DNA from: Homarus americanus
Lineage: Eukaryota > Arthropoda > Malacostraca > Decapoda > Nephropidae
NCBI RefSeq assembly: GCF_018991925.1
Contig: NW_024725489.1
Location: forward strand, 8,892,473 to 8,956,472
Length of the DNA: 64,000 nt
Direction of reading: 5' to 3'
Shown: one piece after another, positions 56,136 through 64,000 of the stretch
Layout of the letters: each line of letters opens with the position of its first letter
Position numbering within the stretch: the first letter of the stretch is position 1
Notes under the pieces: generated by a model
What the model was told of the DNA's origin: nothing
What the model saw: only the letters and a program-made list of their open reading frames with translations
Database searches by the model: none
Program-made: the position numbers and the translations under genes

Positions 56136-57118
56136 AGGGTTTTTTCAACATAAGATGACTCCAAGCAGGAACAAAGTGGCTTTCATTACGACCTTACCTT
56201 TGTTGCCCACACTGAATGCAACCTACAGGAGATCCTGAACACCTCTACAGATGCGTATGCACACCTCGGCCTAGAAGTGAATGTAAGTAAGACTCAGATC
56301 CTCTTTCAGCCTGCCCCTGGTTCAGCCACACTTCCACCATCCATCTAGCTTAATGGTACTACCCTCTCTAATATTACCCACTTTCAGTATCTTGGCTCCC
56401 ACCTCTCCACTACTGTAGACATCAATGAAGAGATTTAACATCGGATCAGATGGGTCATATACAGGAGGCACCTCAAGGCACTCGAAAACTTTCACCAACG
56501 TAGTTTACGCTCCATCCTCCGAATTCGCTGAGAAGACAAAAAAACAAATGCCAGTATTCTCGCTGACACCAACTGTGGAGCATCGAGGCTACCATTATCC
56601 ATGAACAACTACGCTGGACTATCCATGTTACCGGCATGGACGACATTAGATTGCCAAGGTAGCTACTTTATAGTCACCTAATGTATTTTAAACGTAATAC
56701 TGGCGGGCAACTGAAAAGGTATAAGATTAGTCTTAAGACAAACATGAAAAAGTGCCAAATCGACCCCGTCACCTGGGAGACGATTACTCCACACCGTAAC
56801 GCTTGGAGGAGCACCACACGAGAAGGTGTAAATACTTTCGAGTTAGCCTGACTGCATACCGAGGCAGATAAGCGCAAACGCCGGAAAGACGCTACCGCCA
56901 CCCCTGCCGCACTAGATGTAGCAACGCACATGTGCAACATTTGTGAATGACCCTGCCGGTCCTGTATCGGCCTCTTTAGTCTCCTCATAACTTACCAACT
57001 TCGGTGACATCCTTAATAACTCATGTCATTGTATCATAGCTGGATGATCGTCATACTCCATTTCGAATGACAGCATAATAATGTAGTTTAGGCTAGGTTA
57101 GATTAGAACTTTACTTAC

Positions 57119-57228
57119 CTGAAGGTTGACACGATCGAGGAGGTTCTTCATACGCGCTTGGCAGTCCTTGATGGTATCCACTTCCCTCAGCATACTCTCT
57201 TCTGGATGATCCCTCACCAAGTCGATCC
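57119..57228 (-). CDS. TEKT: Tektin exon (GIDLVRD), too short for ORF calling
   Basis: 110-bp exon between acceptor tacttgttgag and donor CAG|GTAAGT. Its first two bases complete a Gly codon. It encodes IDLVRDHPEESMLREVDTIK, then DCQARMKNLLDRVNLQ. This is the highly conserved GIDLV...E..L..EV..I..CQ.RM tektin block. Phases match both neighbours. Confidence 0.95.
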
Positions 57229-57935
57229 CTCAACAAGTAAGATAATGTTTTATTCATCATTTTATTTCTCTTATGTTTTTATTTTATTTCCCTTTCTTTA
57301 ATTTTGTTGAAGTATGTAAATAAGGAACAATTTACAGAGTTTTAAAATGTTTTCTCGTTTTATTAAAGAATGGGAGAAGTGCAGTGTTCCTCACAGGCGA
57401 GAAGTAGGTAATTTTTTCAACTTCCGGTACTTTTTAATAGCAAAAGCAAAGAAATTATACGGTTTGTTCTTTCGTTCGCATTAAATGAAAAACAGGAAAT
57501 TTTAACTGGTGACAAATTCCTTTTCTTATTAAATGGTAATTTATATAAGAAATAGGGGTTAATTATTATTTTTTTATTATAAAATAAGGCTTCTCTTACC
57601 TTCACTACAATTACTGAACAATTAATAACGATCACTAAAGCTATTGTGGTAATTTTAACCCTAAGTTACTATTGCGTCATACACTGAGTGGTCGTGTATT
57701 TAATGACAAAACTCTTGTAATATCGATGTAACTGACCCAAATATGGAAATGTAAAACTCACAAGACAACCCATGACACAAAGAGACACTCTTTGAATGAC
57801 ATGCGAATGGTTTTGTGTCCCTGAGAGCGTGTTAAAGTAACATAGGAAACGATAAGCGAGACACTCTTTGGTGACATGGGAGTGGTTAAGTGTCTCTGAG
57901 AGCATGTTAAAGTGAGATAGGACACGACTTCCTAC
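57229..57935. other. Tektin intron with two partial copies of the adjacent exon
   Basis: The half next to the exon (57780-57935) holds two copies, at 88-bp spacing, of the 3' part of the exon at 57936-58168. Both have the word agacactctttg...gacatg...tgtc[ct]ctgagagc.tgtt. Translated on the minus strand they give HSHVTKECL and HSHVIQRVSLC, against LHVTKECL in the exon. The rest (57240-57770) is AT-rich with nothing recognised. Confidence 0.85.
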
Positions 57936-58168
57936 CTTGTCGATTCTCCCTAAAGTAGAGACATTCCTTGGTGACATGCAAGGGGTTTTCCGTGTCCCTG
58001 TAAGCGTGTTCTAGAGCGCGACGGGAATCATTGAGTCGGTTCGTCTCGGCCAACATTCGGTCAAGTTCCTGCATCAATTCGCTCCTCCAGAAGGTTATGT
58101 CGCTTACTCGTTCCCCCAGACGCTGAGAACTTTCCCTCTGGGCGATGTTCGTCCTATCATACGTGTAA
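57936..58168 (-). CDS. TEKT: Tektin exon (LGERVSDITFW)
   Basis: 233-bp exon between acceptor gctcctcgcag and donor CAAG|GTAGGA. It encodes YTYDRTNIAQRESSQRLGER, VSDITFWRSELMQELDRML, AETNRLNDSRRALEHAYRDT and ENPLHVTKECLYFRENRQ. These are the classic tektin N-terminal rod blocks. Phase: first base completes Gly, last base starts the next Gly. Its 3' third is the parent of the intronic 88-bp repeats. Confidence 0.95.
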
Positions 58169-58302
58169 CTGCGAGGAGCATCATACATTACATCATTTAA
58201 GACATCATACATAAATAACTAAGATATGAACTAGCAGACCGTGAACTAAAAGAGAGACAAATTACTTGGCATACGTTAACACTCAGTCATAAGTAAACTT
58301 AC

Positions 58303-58384
58303 CCTACAAGTCGGACGGCATCATCTCTGACTCGTTCTGATATTCCGCGCGTGTTGTCAGCATGACTGTAGTGATCCAAGTTGC
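58303..58384 (-). CDS. TEKT: Tektin exon, first one visible
   Basis: 82-bp exon between acceptor ctttctcag (AG at 58385-58386) and donor GTAGG|GTAAGT. It encodes NLDHYSHADNTRGISERVRD, then DAVRLV. This fits the tektin segment just before the LGER block, with ERVRxxxxRL as a conserved heptad. Two bases at the start belong to a codon begun in an upstream exon that I could not find up to 64000. The preceding exon should encode the N-terminal Trp-containing segment. Confidence 0.88.
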
Positions 58385-58639
58385 CTGAGAAAGATAGATT
58401 ACACTCACAAACACATATACACTACACTATACTCACAAACACGGATTCACTACACTACACAAACACGGATACACTAGACAAACACGGATACACTACACCC
58501 ATATACACGGTTACACTACACTCACAAACATGGATTCAATACACTCATAAACACGGTTACACTACATTCACAAGCAAAGATAAACTAGACTCACATCCAC
58601 GGATACAGTACACTACACTCACAAACCCTTCACTCAAAC
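58385..58639. repeat. Degenerate minisatellite
   Basis: Irregular units of 20-30 bp around actcacaaacacggatacac and actacact. It resumes at 58938-58980, beyond the SINE, so the SINE inserted into this array. It directly abuts the acceptor of the tektin exon at 58384. The 88-codon frame across it is not a gene. Confidence 0.85.
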
Positions 58640-58937
58640 ACGGATAATGGTTGCCCCTCGTGTAACAAGGATGGCCGGCCCTATGGCCACCTAGGCGTAA
58701 ATTTGTTGAAGGTGTAGAAGCTGTCGGCAACATTACAACCACACCCTAAGTTAACGAGTTGCATAACCCATGTCAAGGAATAGTCCGAGAAGACCGGGCA
58801 ATTCGCCAACTGCAGTGGTTAACCATTACCCTGGAATACGATCCGCAAATCGATTAACATCCAGGTTCCCAATTACTGCTGGGTAGACAGGGGCAAATGG
58901 AGTAAAGAAACTTGCCCGTTGTTTCACACTGCCCGAG
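58640..58937 (-). mobile_element. SINE family 1, minus strand, 5'-truncated
   Basis: Reverse complement carries gtttctttactccatttgcc and tgtctacccagcagtaattg, as in the copy at 24443, then ctcgttaacttagggtgtgg, gacagcttctacacc and tttacgcctaggtgg, as in the split copy at 25660/26665. The tRNA head is missing. It is the longest uninterrupted body of the family here. Confidence 0.85.
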
Positions 58938-58980
58938 GATACACTACACTCACAAACACAGACACTCTACAAAGTATTAG

Positions 58981-60975
58981 ATTGTTAAGTAGCTTAAATG
59001 TGTATGTGTACATAATAGGTCCGAGGAGTTGACAAAAGAAATGTATTTGAACAAGGCACTCGAGTTACTAGTCTATTTAGAACCTGATTTGGGCGCCTTG
59101 TGAGAAAATCTGTCTCTCAAAGTATAATTTGTTTATTTACCAAAAGTTATCAACAACTACCTAATAGTAGATTTATAAAATTATTAAATATAAAGGATAT
59201 AGCTTAATATTTCAGGAGATAAATGTATCCGCTTGATTATTTTTTTTTTTCGGTAAACAGCGACTTAAAAAAGACACCACACGGAACTATGAGTACATGC
59301 AATCTGTCTTGAAATGTACTGCCTGTACGTACGTAGTATGTACACGCACCACAATTTCTAGCCCACCTAGGTCGGGCCGAAGTTGAGGACCGAGTCCTTT
59401 CTGAACGGCTGGCCACACTAACTATCACGGGACAACACGCGCATGAAAACATGTATTAGCCCCTTAATTCTTATATAAATGTCAGGGCAGTACATTGGGT
59501 TTATATAATCATATCACCCCCTGTAACTTTCCACTGGCTATGAGGTGACATGGTCACATCACGTGATGGGTAAGTTCCTTGAGGCACGGCCCTAACAGTG
59601 TTAGGTCAGCATATAGAAGCCAGCTGCTTGAGCATTCTTACTCACTCTCTCACACAAGGAGAACGTATTTAGAAGACCTATTTAATATAGCCTCCGTCCT
59701 CATTTTAACACTCATAGCTACAGTGATTAACTTACGGTGATATACACTTGCAATAGTATATAATATATTTTCTTAATAAATACAGAATGGACAGTTGGGC
59801 TTCGCTACTAAAACCCTATATAGTTTGACATGTTCCAGCCCCATTAACCCAGCAAGAATCAACGGTTAAAGGGCCAGTTCATAGGTGGCACGAAAGTGGT
59901 AATGCATAACAACATTCCAGTTTATATATATACATTCTACATAACAAGTCATAAGTGTTTTACGACAACCGGAAAAACATAAAGCAGTGACGTGTTATAT
60001 TTTTTCAAAGTGTATTATAATATCCCGTAGCGAGACGTTATACGTTGAGTGATTTTTATTTTGTCATCCAAAGTGATGTACAAATTTCTTTTTCTCAATA
60101 ACTATTTATGAGTTATTGATAACTTTTACCTAATGTGGAAGGTTGGGAACACCCCTTTCTGGCAACAAGGTATGGTGGAGAAGAATTTGTGGCGTCAACT
60201 TTCAACATCCTGTGCACGGATACCCCCCAGTGACAGACCATTGGATCTTGCAGTGATGCCACATACCTACGTGGCAACACGTGGACCTTACATCATTTAG
60301 ACGTCACAAGTTGTTTAAACAGAGTGTTTTGGCTGTTCGTGACTGCAGGTGTGTGTCCCCAGCGAGTCCGATACATACAGGGCTACAAGAGGTTTGTCAC
60401 ACAGAAGAACCCCTGACTCTCATTCGTGGTGGACCTGCCCAGCGAACCCAGCGAACCCACAACCCTTGGTCAGCATTTTGGTGGATAGTGGACTCCCTGT
60501 CGTTGAAGTGGACTCAACCGTCGCCATCTTGAAGCATCAATCAGTTGCTACGCAACGGAGACATCACTTGTTCTACTATCAACATGGAGGACATTGACCT
60601 ACTCACCGACCCACTCACCGTGACCTTGAGTCAGCTGTGACAGTGGACTGCGTCTTACGGCTCCCGTTTTGTACGTCGACTCAAGACTACATTCATAGGT
60701 ATTTTTAGGAACATTATATATATACCTACAGTAATATATTCGACGGCATATCTCTACATAAATAGACATCGTGTAGGGTATGTTAATTTAATAAGTGTCT
60801 TGCTTACTTTTTATATGAATATATATAGATACAGAAGAACGTATAGTCCAGTATTAATTATCTCTTATTCACTTATTGATAATTTCTTCATTTTTACTAG
60901 TAAAGTTCTTTACTGTAAATGAAAGGCAAGAGTATTTTTTTTTTATAAATTTTGATGTGATTCATTTGCATATTA
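58981..60975 (+). repeat. Putative 5' LTR and leader of gypsy element E
   Basis: No gene. LTR-like features include a TATA-type box in agcatatagaagccagc (about 59609), a polyadenylation-type aataaa near 59776 and a long leader (60160-60960) whose layout parallels that of element B. LTR ends were not found. The minus-strand 71-codon frame at 59237-59452 lacks support. Confidence 0.4.
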
Positions 60976-62310
60976 ATGGACCGTCTTTCTAAGTCATCGT
61001 CTTGGGACATTACTAAATTGGCGGAGCATTATACTAGCGATTCAGATATTGCTCATAAGGTTAAGGTTACCACTGAAAAAATTGATTCAGTATATGCGCA
61101 CGAAACACAGGCGCAATCAAAGCTAGACCCTTCTGTCAGGAGTAGTGAAGATTTTATAGACCAATCATTGACGATATAAACCGTCGAACCCTTAGGTCAG
61201 GTAATAAGTATAATACATTGCCTGATTCCGGGCAGGTTCTCCTTTCTCCTCCACAGAAAGATAGTGTGTCAGAAAACCTTTTATTACCTCCTCCATCAAA
61301 AGATCCCTCAGTTAGGAGTAAGTTAAATAGCATGTCTACTAACTCCTACGCCGGCATGTCTACTAACTCCTCTAACGTTATTCAAGTGTTACCGCTTGGC
61401 GATCTGGTCTGCGATTTCATAGGGGAAGATGGATACTGGGTAACTACATTTCTAAGAGCATGTGAGGATACCATGACAAATGTTCAGATTACAGGAGATG
61501 ATGCGAAGAAGTCATTTGTTCGCTCTCATATCCCGCAAGGTAGTTTTGCAAGTGAACATTTAGACGCCAGTGTTCTTGCTGACCCGAGGTATGAATATTT
61601 TAAAAAGGCTCTAATTGGTATTTTTGAATCAGGTACACAGCAAGGACATTTACATTGGTTGTTAAGGTGGCTTGACCGTTTGACAGGTGTGGTTCGGGCA
61701 GAAACTCCGATGAAGAGTGTCGCCATTGCTGGTGATGTCTGTCAGGACATTCGTGCTAATTTTGGTGGATCGCCCTGGTTTGATGATGATGGCAAAATGT
61801 CTAAAGAAAATGTTGAAAAATTGATTGAACATATTAGTTTTCTTGTGGCAGTTCGCGACCCTATATATTGTCGTGCACAGGATAATGAGTATGTACAAAC
61901 TGATTTGATCATAGACTACGCAAATAAACTTGCTTCTAAGTCAGCTCGTACTCACACCATCTAGGACAACTACACCTGTAGCACCAATGCAATAACGAGT
62001 TCCTAACAATCCAGGTAACAAACCTAGACAAACTTTAGTATGTACCCATTGTAAGAAGAAAGGTCATAAAGTGGACTTTTATTACCAACTCCAGAGTGGT
62101 GGTGTCAAGAAGAAAGAAAAGAGACATCCAACCACCGGCCCAACGGCAAAGACATGGACCACCCAAAACAGATGCAGCGTCTACAAAGACTACGTCTGTG
62201 ACAGGCCACAAAGCTGATATGTGGTGTGTGTACCATCAGTTTGACTCTCACAACACAGATGACTGTGCCGTGATGCAAAGAGCTAGGAGCGTAGACGTAG
62301 GGTGACCCCA
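60976..62310 (+). pseudogene. Gag of gypsy element E
   Basis: Starts MDRLSKSSSWDITKLAEHYT at 60976. A stop at 61179 ends the first piece; a shifted frame runs 61218-61964: LPLGDLVCDFIGEDGYWVTT, AKKSFVRSHIPQGSFASEHL, GHLHWLLRWLDRLTGVVRAE and KLIEHISFLVAVRDPIYC, capsid-like helices. A frameshift near 61955 leads to the knuckle CTHCKKKGHKVDFYYQLQ (62040-62095; the last Cys is Tyr) and DMWCVYHQFDSHNTDDCAVM. It is the same family as element B. Confidence 0.85.
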
Positions 62311-62571
62311 GGTAACACAGCAGCATATAGCGCGTCGTTATCATTACAAGTAGTCGGGGGAAGACCAGCGCCGGTGCCAGAACGAAGAAGAATAGGTACA
62401 TCAGTACCAAAGCCCGACCGCACTTCTGTGGCAGCCTCTTTAATAGCGGCGCTCAACAAAGCGGAAGTGTTGTCGATTCCGGCGAGAGTTGGGTTTATCA
62501 TGTTGGCTCTGGATATTGATACGGGTGCGTGCGCAAATGTATTAGGTTTGGCCTCATATCAAGAATTATAA
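62302..62571 (+). pseudogene. Protease region of gypsy element E
   Basis: 89-codon frame. The end has ARVGFIMLALDIDTGACANV, with Asp-Thr-Gly-Ala, the aspartic protease active site, preceded by hydrophobic strand residues. The remainder (62572-62800) is in broken frames (FPHGDFSFRPTDTDLEG, then GTQLNIAGM). Confidence 0.75.
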
Positions 62572-62824
62572 CGTAGATTCCCTCACGGAGATTTTTCATT
62601 TCGACCTACTGACACCGATCTTGAAGGAGTTTCCGGGACGCAGCTGAACATTGCAGGGATGGTAACTTTACTGCTACGCTTTTCTAGATGTGGTATTTCC
62701 CTGTGTACAGATTTTTATGTAGTCCAGCTGAAGGGTTGATAGGTCTACTGACACTTAGAATTTTTTTATAGATGTTCGTCCACGTAATAGTTCTATTATA
62801 TTTAATGGTGTTTCCTACAATGCT

Positions 62825-63511
62825 ATGCGTAATTCTTCACCGTTGCCATCCGTAAGGTTGAAAGTGTTATCAATCATGTCCATTAGGAGGAAGGTGGATA
62901 ACGAGTCAAAGCGAGATCAAGACCTCACAGACTCACTTTCCCAGCGTGATTATAGCAGCAAAAGTTGGAAGATTGTACCTGCAGTGTTAACGGGTACTCT
63001 CCACTATCAGAATGAGGAAATCACCATAGCCACTGTTGTTTTACCTGACCTGTACACGGGAACTGATGTAGCATGTTTACCGGAAACGTGCGAGGTTAAA
63101 GGTTTATCGTGTGAATCGACACTGAGCACGATTAGACCTGGTGGCTTAACAGATGTTCTAGTTCTTAACAGAACAGGCGCTCTTAGAATATTGAAAGAGG
63201 GATGTTTTTTGTGTGATTTTCTAGTTTATCATAACAATGTTGTACCACAGCCTACGCAATTCCCAATTGGTAGTACTTTTTCTCCACCTGAACAAACTAG
63301 GCAGGAGAGGATAGATCAAATATCACCACATGTTAGAGTGATTGATCATCCTCAAGGCAAGACTAGACTCTTAAGAGCTGCTTGCCAACTACAGAAACAT
63401 TGTAGCTTTACCAGGGGAACAGTTGGAGCACACAGATTTAAACTCACATCACATATCCTTAAAAGAGGACACGAATCCAATATACATACCAGCTTACCTA
63501 CTCCCACATAG
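62825..63511 (+). pseudogene. Protease-to-RT linker of gypsy element E
   Basis: 228-codon open frame. Central part: IVPAVLTGTLHYQNEEITIA, TGTDVACLPETCEVKGLSCE and GCFLCDFLVYHNNVVPQPTQ, a folded linker typical of this gypsy family before RT. The frame then shifts near 63370; the alternate frame gives GEQLGHTDLNSHHI and NPIYIPAYLLPHSQRAVVQD, the RT entry. Confidence 0.75.
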
Positions 63512-63589
63512 CCAGCGCGCTGTAGTTCAGGACATGGTTCAGGTTATGTTGAATGAGAAGGTTATCACACATTCTGGGTTTGCGCCCAG

Positions 63590-64000
63590 TTATTGATTTT
63601 AGGCGTGTAAATGAAAATACTATCCCAGATAGTTACCCTATGCCTGTCTTGGGTGATATTTTACAGTCCTTAGGCAAGGATAGCTCTGTTTTTAGCAATT
63701 TAGATTTGCTTAGCGGGTATTGGCAAATACCGCTCGATGAAAAATCCCGAAAGGTTAGTGCTTTTAGTACTCCTTTGGGCCATTTTGAATTTCTGAGGAT
63801 GCCTTTTGGTCTCAGAAATGCCCTACTGGCTTTTCAAAGGATGATCAGCACCCAGTTTGCCAGATTGATAGGTACCACAGTCTGTGCTTACTTGGATGAT
63901 CTCATAGTAGTCAGTAAGGATGTCGATATCCATCTTGTAAAACTGCGTGAAGTGTTACAAAAACTTTCTACAGCAGGTCTTAAAATTAAGCTTTCTAAAT
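63590..64000 (+). pseudogene. Reverse transcriptase of gypsy element E, cut by window end
   Basis: From about 63587 the frame reads VIDFRRVNENTIPDSYPMPV, then SNLDLLSGYWQIPLDEKSRK (motif A), GHFEFLRMPFGLRNALLAFQ and the catalytic box VCAYLDDLIVVSKD near 63890. Open to the window edge. A short deletion upstream removes the usual PWNSP block (ITHSG passes to FAPS). The catalytic acidic residues are intact, so this is the best preserved RT in the window. The rest lies beyond 64000. Confidence 0.88.

Larger units (their letters stand above)
53220..57085 (+). mobile_element. LINE-A copy 2
   Basis: Plus-strand copy of the LINE at 19.76 kb, with a longer 5' region (53220-53660, untranslated or decayed). 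The leader at 53670-54170 matches copy 1 closely. Endonuclease traces are at 54125-54840, RT at 55255-56140, C-terminal part to 56960, and the end matches copy 1's (tggatgatcgtcatactc at 57040). Broken by stops and deletions. It lies in the intron between tektin exons 57119 and 52032. Confidence 0.88.

Noticed and set aside
57669..57977. 102-codon minus-strand frame as a gene
   Set aside because: Mostly intron; it reads through the 88-bp partial exon copies and has no start context.
58381..58647. 88-codon frame with Thr/His/Tyr repeats
   Set aside because: Translation of a degenerate minisatellite.
59237..59452. Minus-strand frame as the missing first tektin exon
   Set aside because: No tektin blocks, no phase-compatible donor and a lysine run from a poly-T tract.

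Overview
The window is eukaryotic and almost certainly from an arthropod, most likely a decapod crustacean. The evidence is a TTAGG-type (CCTAA on this strand) telomere-like array, AT-rich DNA dense in microsatellites, tRNA-derived SINEs, and several retrotransposon families that I associate with decapod genomes. The decapod placement is inference. No prokaryotic gene organisation, rRNA, true tRNA gene or CRISPR array is visible.

One host gene runs through nearly the whole window on the minus strand: a tektin, closest in my reading to tektin-3/5. It is recoverable only by joining seven short exons (58384-58303, 58168-57936, 57228-57119, 52032-51884, 50810-50588, 11758-11604, 1068-843). All junctions have GT/AG splice sites, every codon phase matches its neighbour, and the last exon ends in a stop. 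Together they encode 391 residues; only the N-terminal exon or exons are missing. Nearly everything else is intronic or flanking repeat DNA, including a 38.8 kb intron (11759-50587).

Layout. 1-790: 20-bp minisatellite beyond the tektin stop. 1.95-3.54 kb: minus-strand CR1-like LINE. 3.75-9.85 kb: head-to-tail array of three copies of an unusual non-LTR element with a knuckle plus nuclease-like C terminus; a fourth fragment lies at 10.4 kb. 12.27-14.41 kb and 14.7-19.55 kb: two adjacent elements with long inverted repeats. They carry decayed genes of two widespread uncharacterised families, one PIN/FEN-like with a CXC-like tail and one large zinc-finger protein. 19.6-26.7 kb: nested LINEs and SINEs. 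26.7-30.0 kb: internally deleted Ty3/gypsy element. 30.2-31.8 kb: LINE fragments. 31.8-37.4 kb: Ty3/gypsy element with integrase upstream of reverse transcriptase (Gmr1-like order). 37.5-49.7 kb: telomere-like array, BEL/Pao remains between two matching LTRs, a hAT fragment, a LINE fragment and a complete-ended 4.5 kb LTR element that lacks RT and RNase H and is interrupted by a SINE. 49.8-52.0 kb: two further minisatellites around tektin exons. 52.7-57.1 kb: LINE copies. 57.1-58.4 kb: three tektin exons with tandem partial exon copies. 58.6-64 kb: SINE, then a second gypsy element running off the window.

How the parts relate. The tektin exons are clean while almost every transposon frame is broken, which is the contrast expected of a selected gene inside decaying insertions. 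The transposons show a readable nesting order: a SINE in an LTR element, possibly in a BEL element, in a tektin intron; a LINE in a LINE; a LINE in a SINE.
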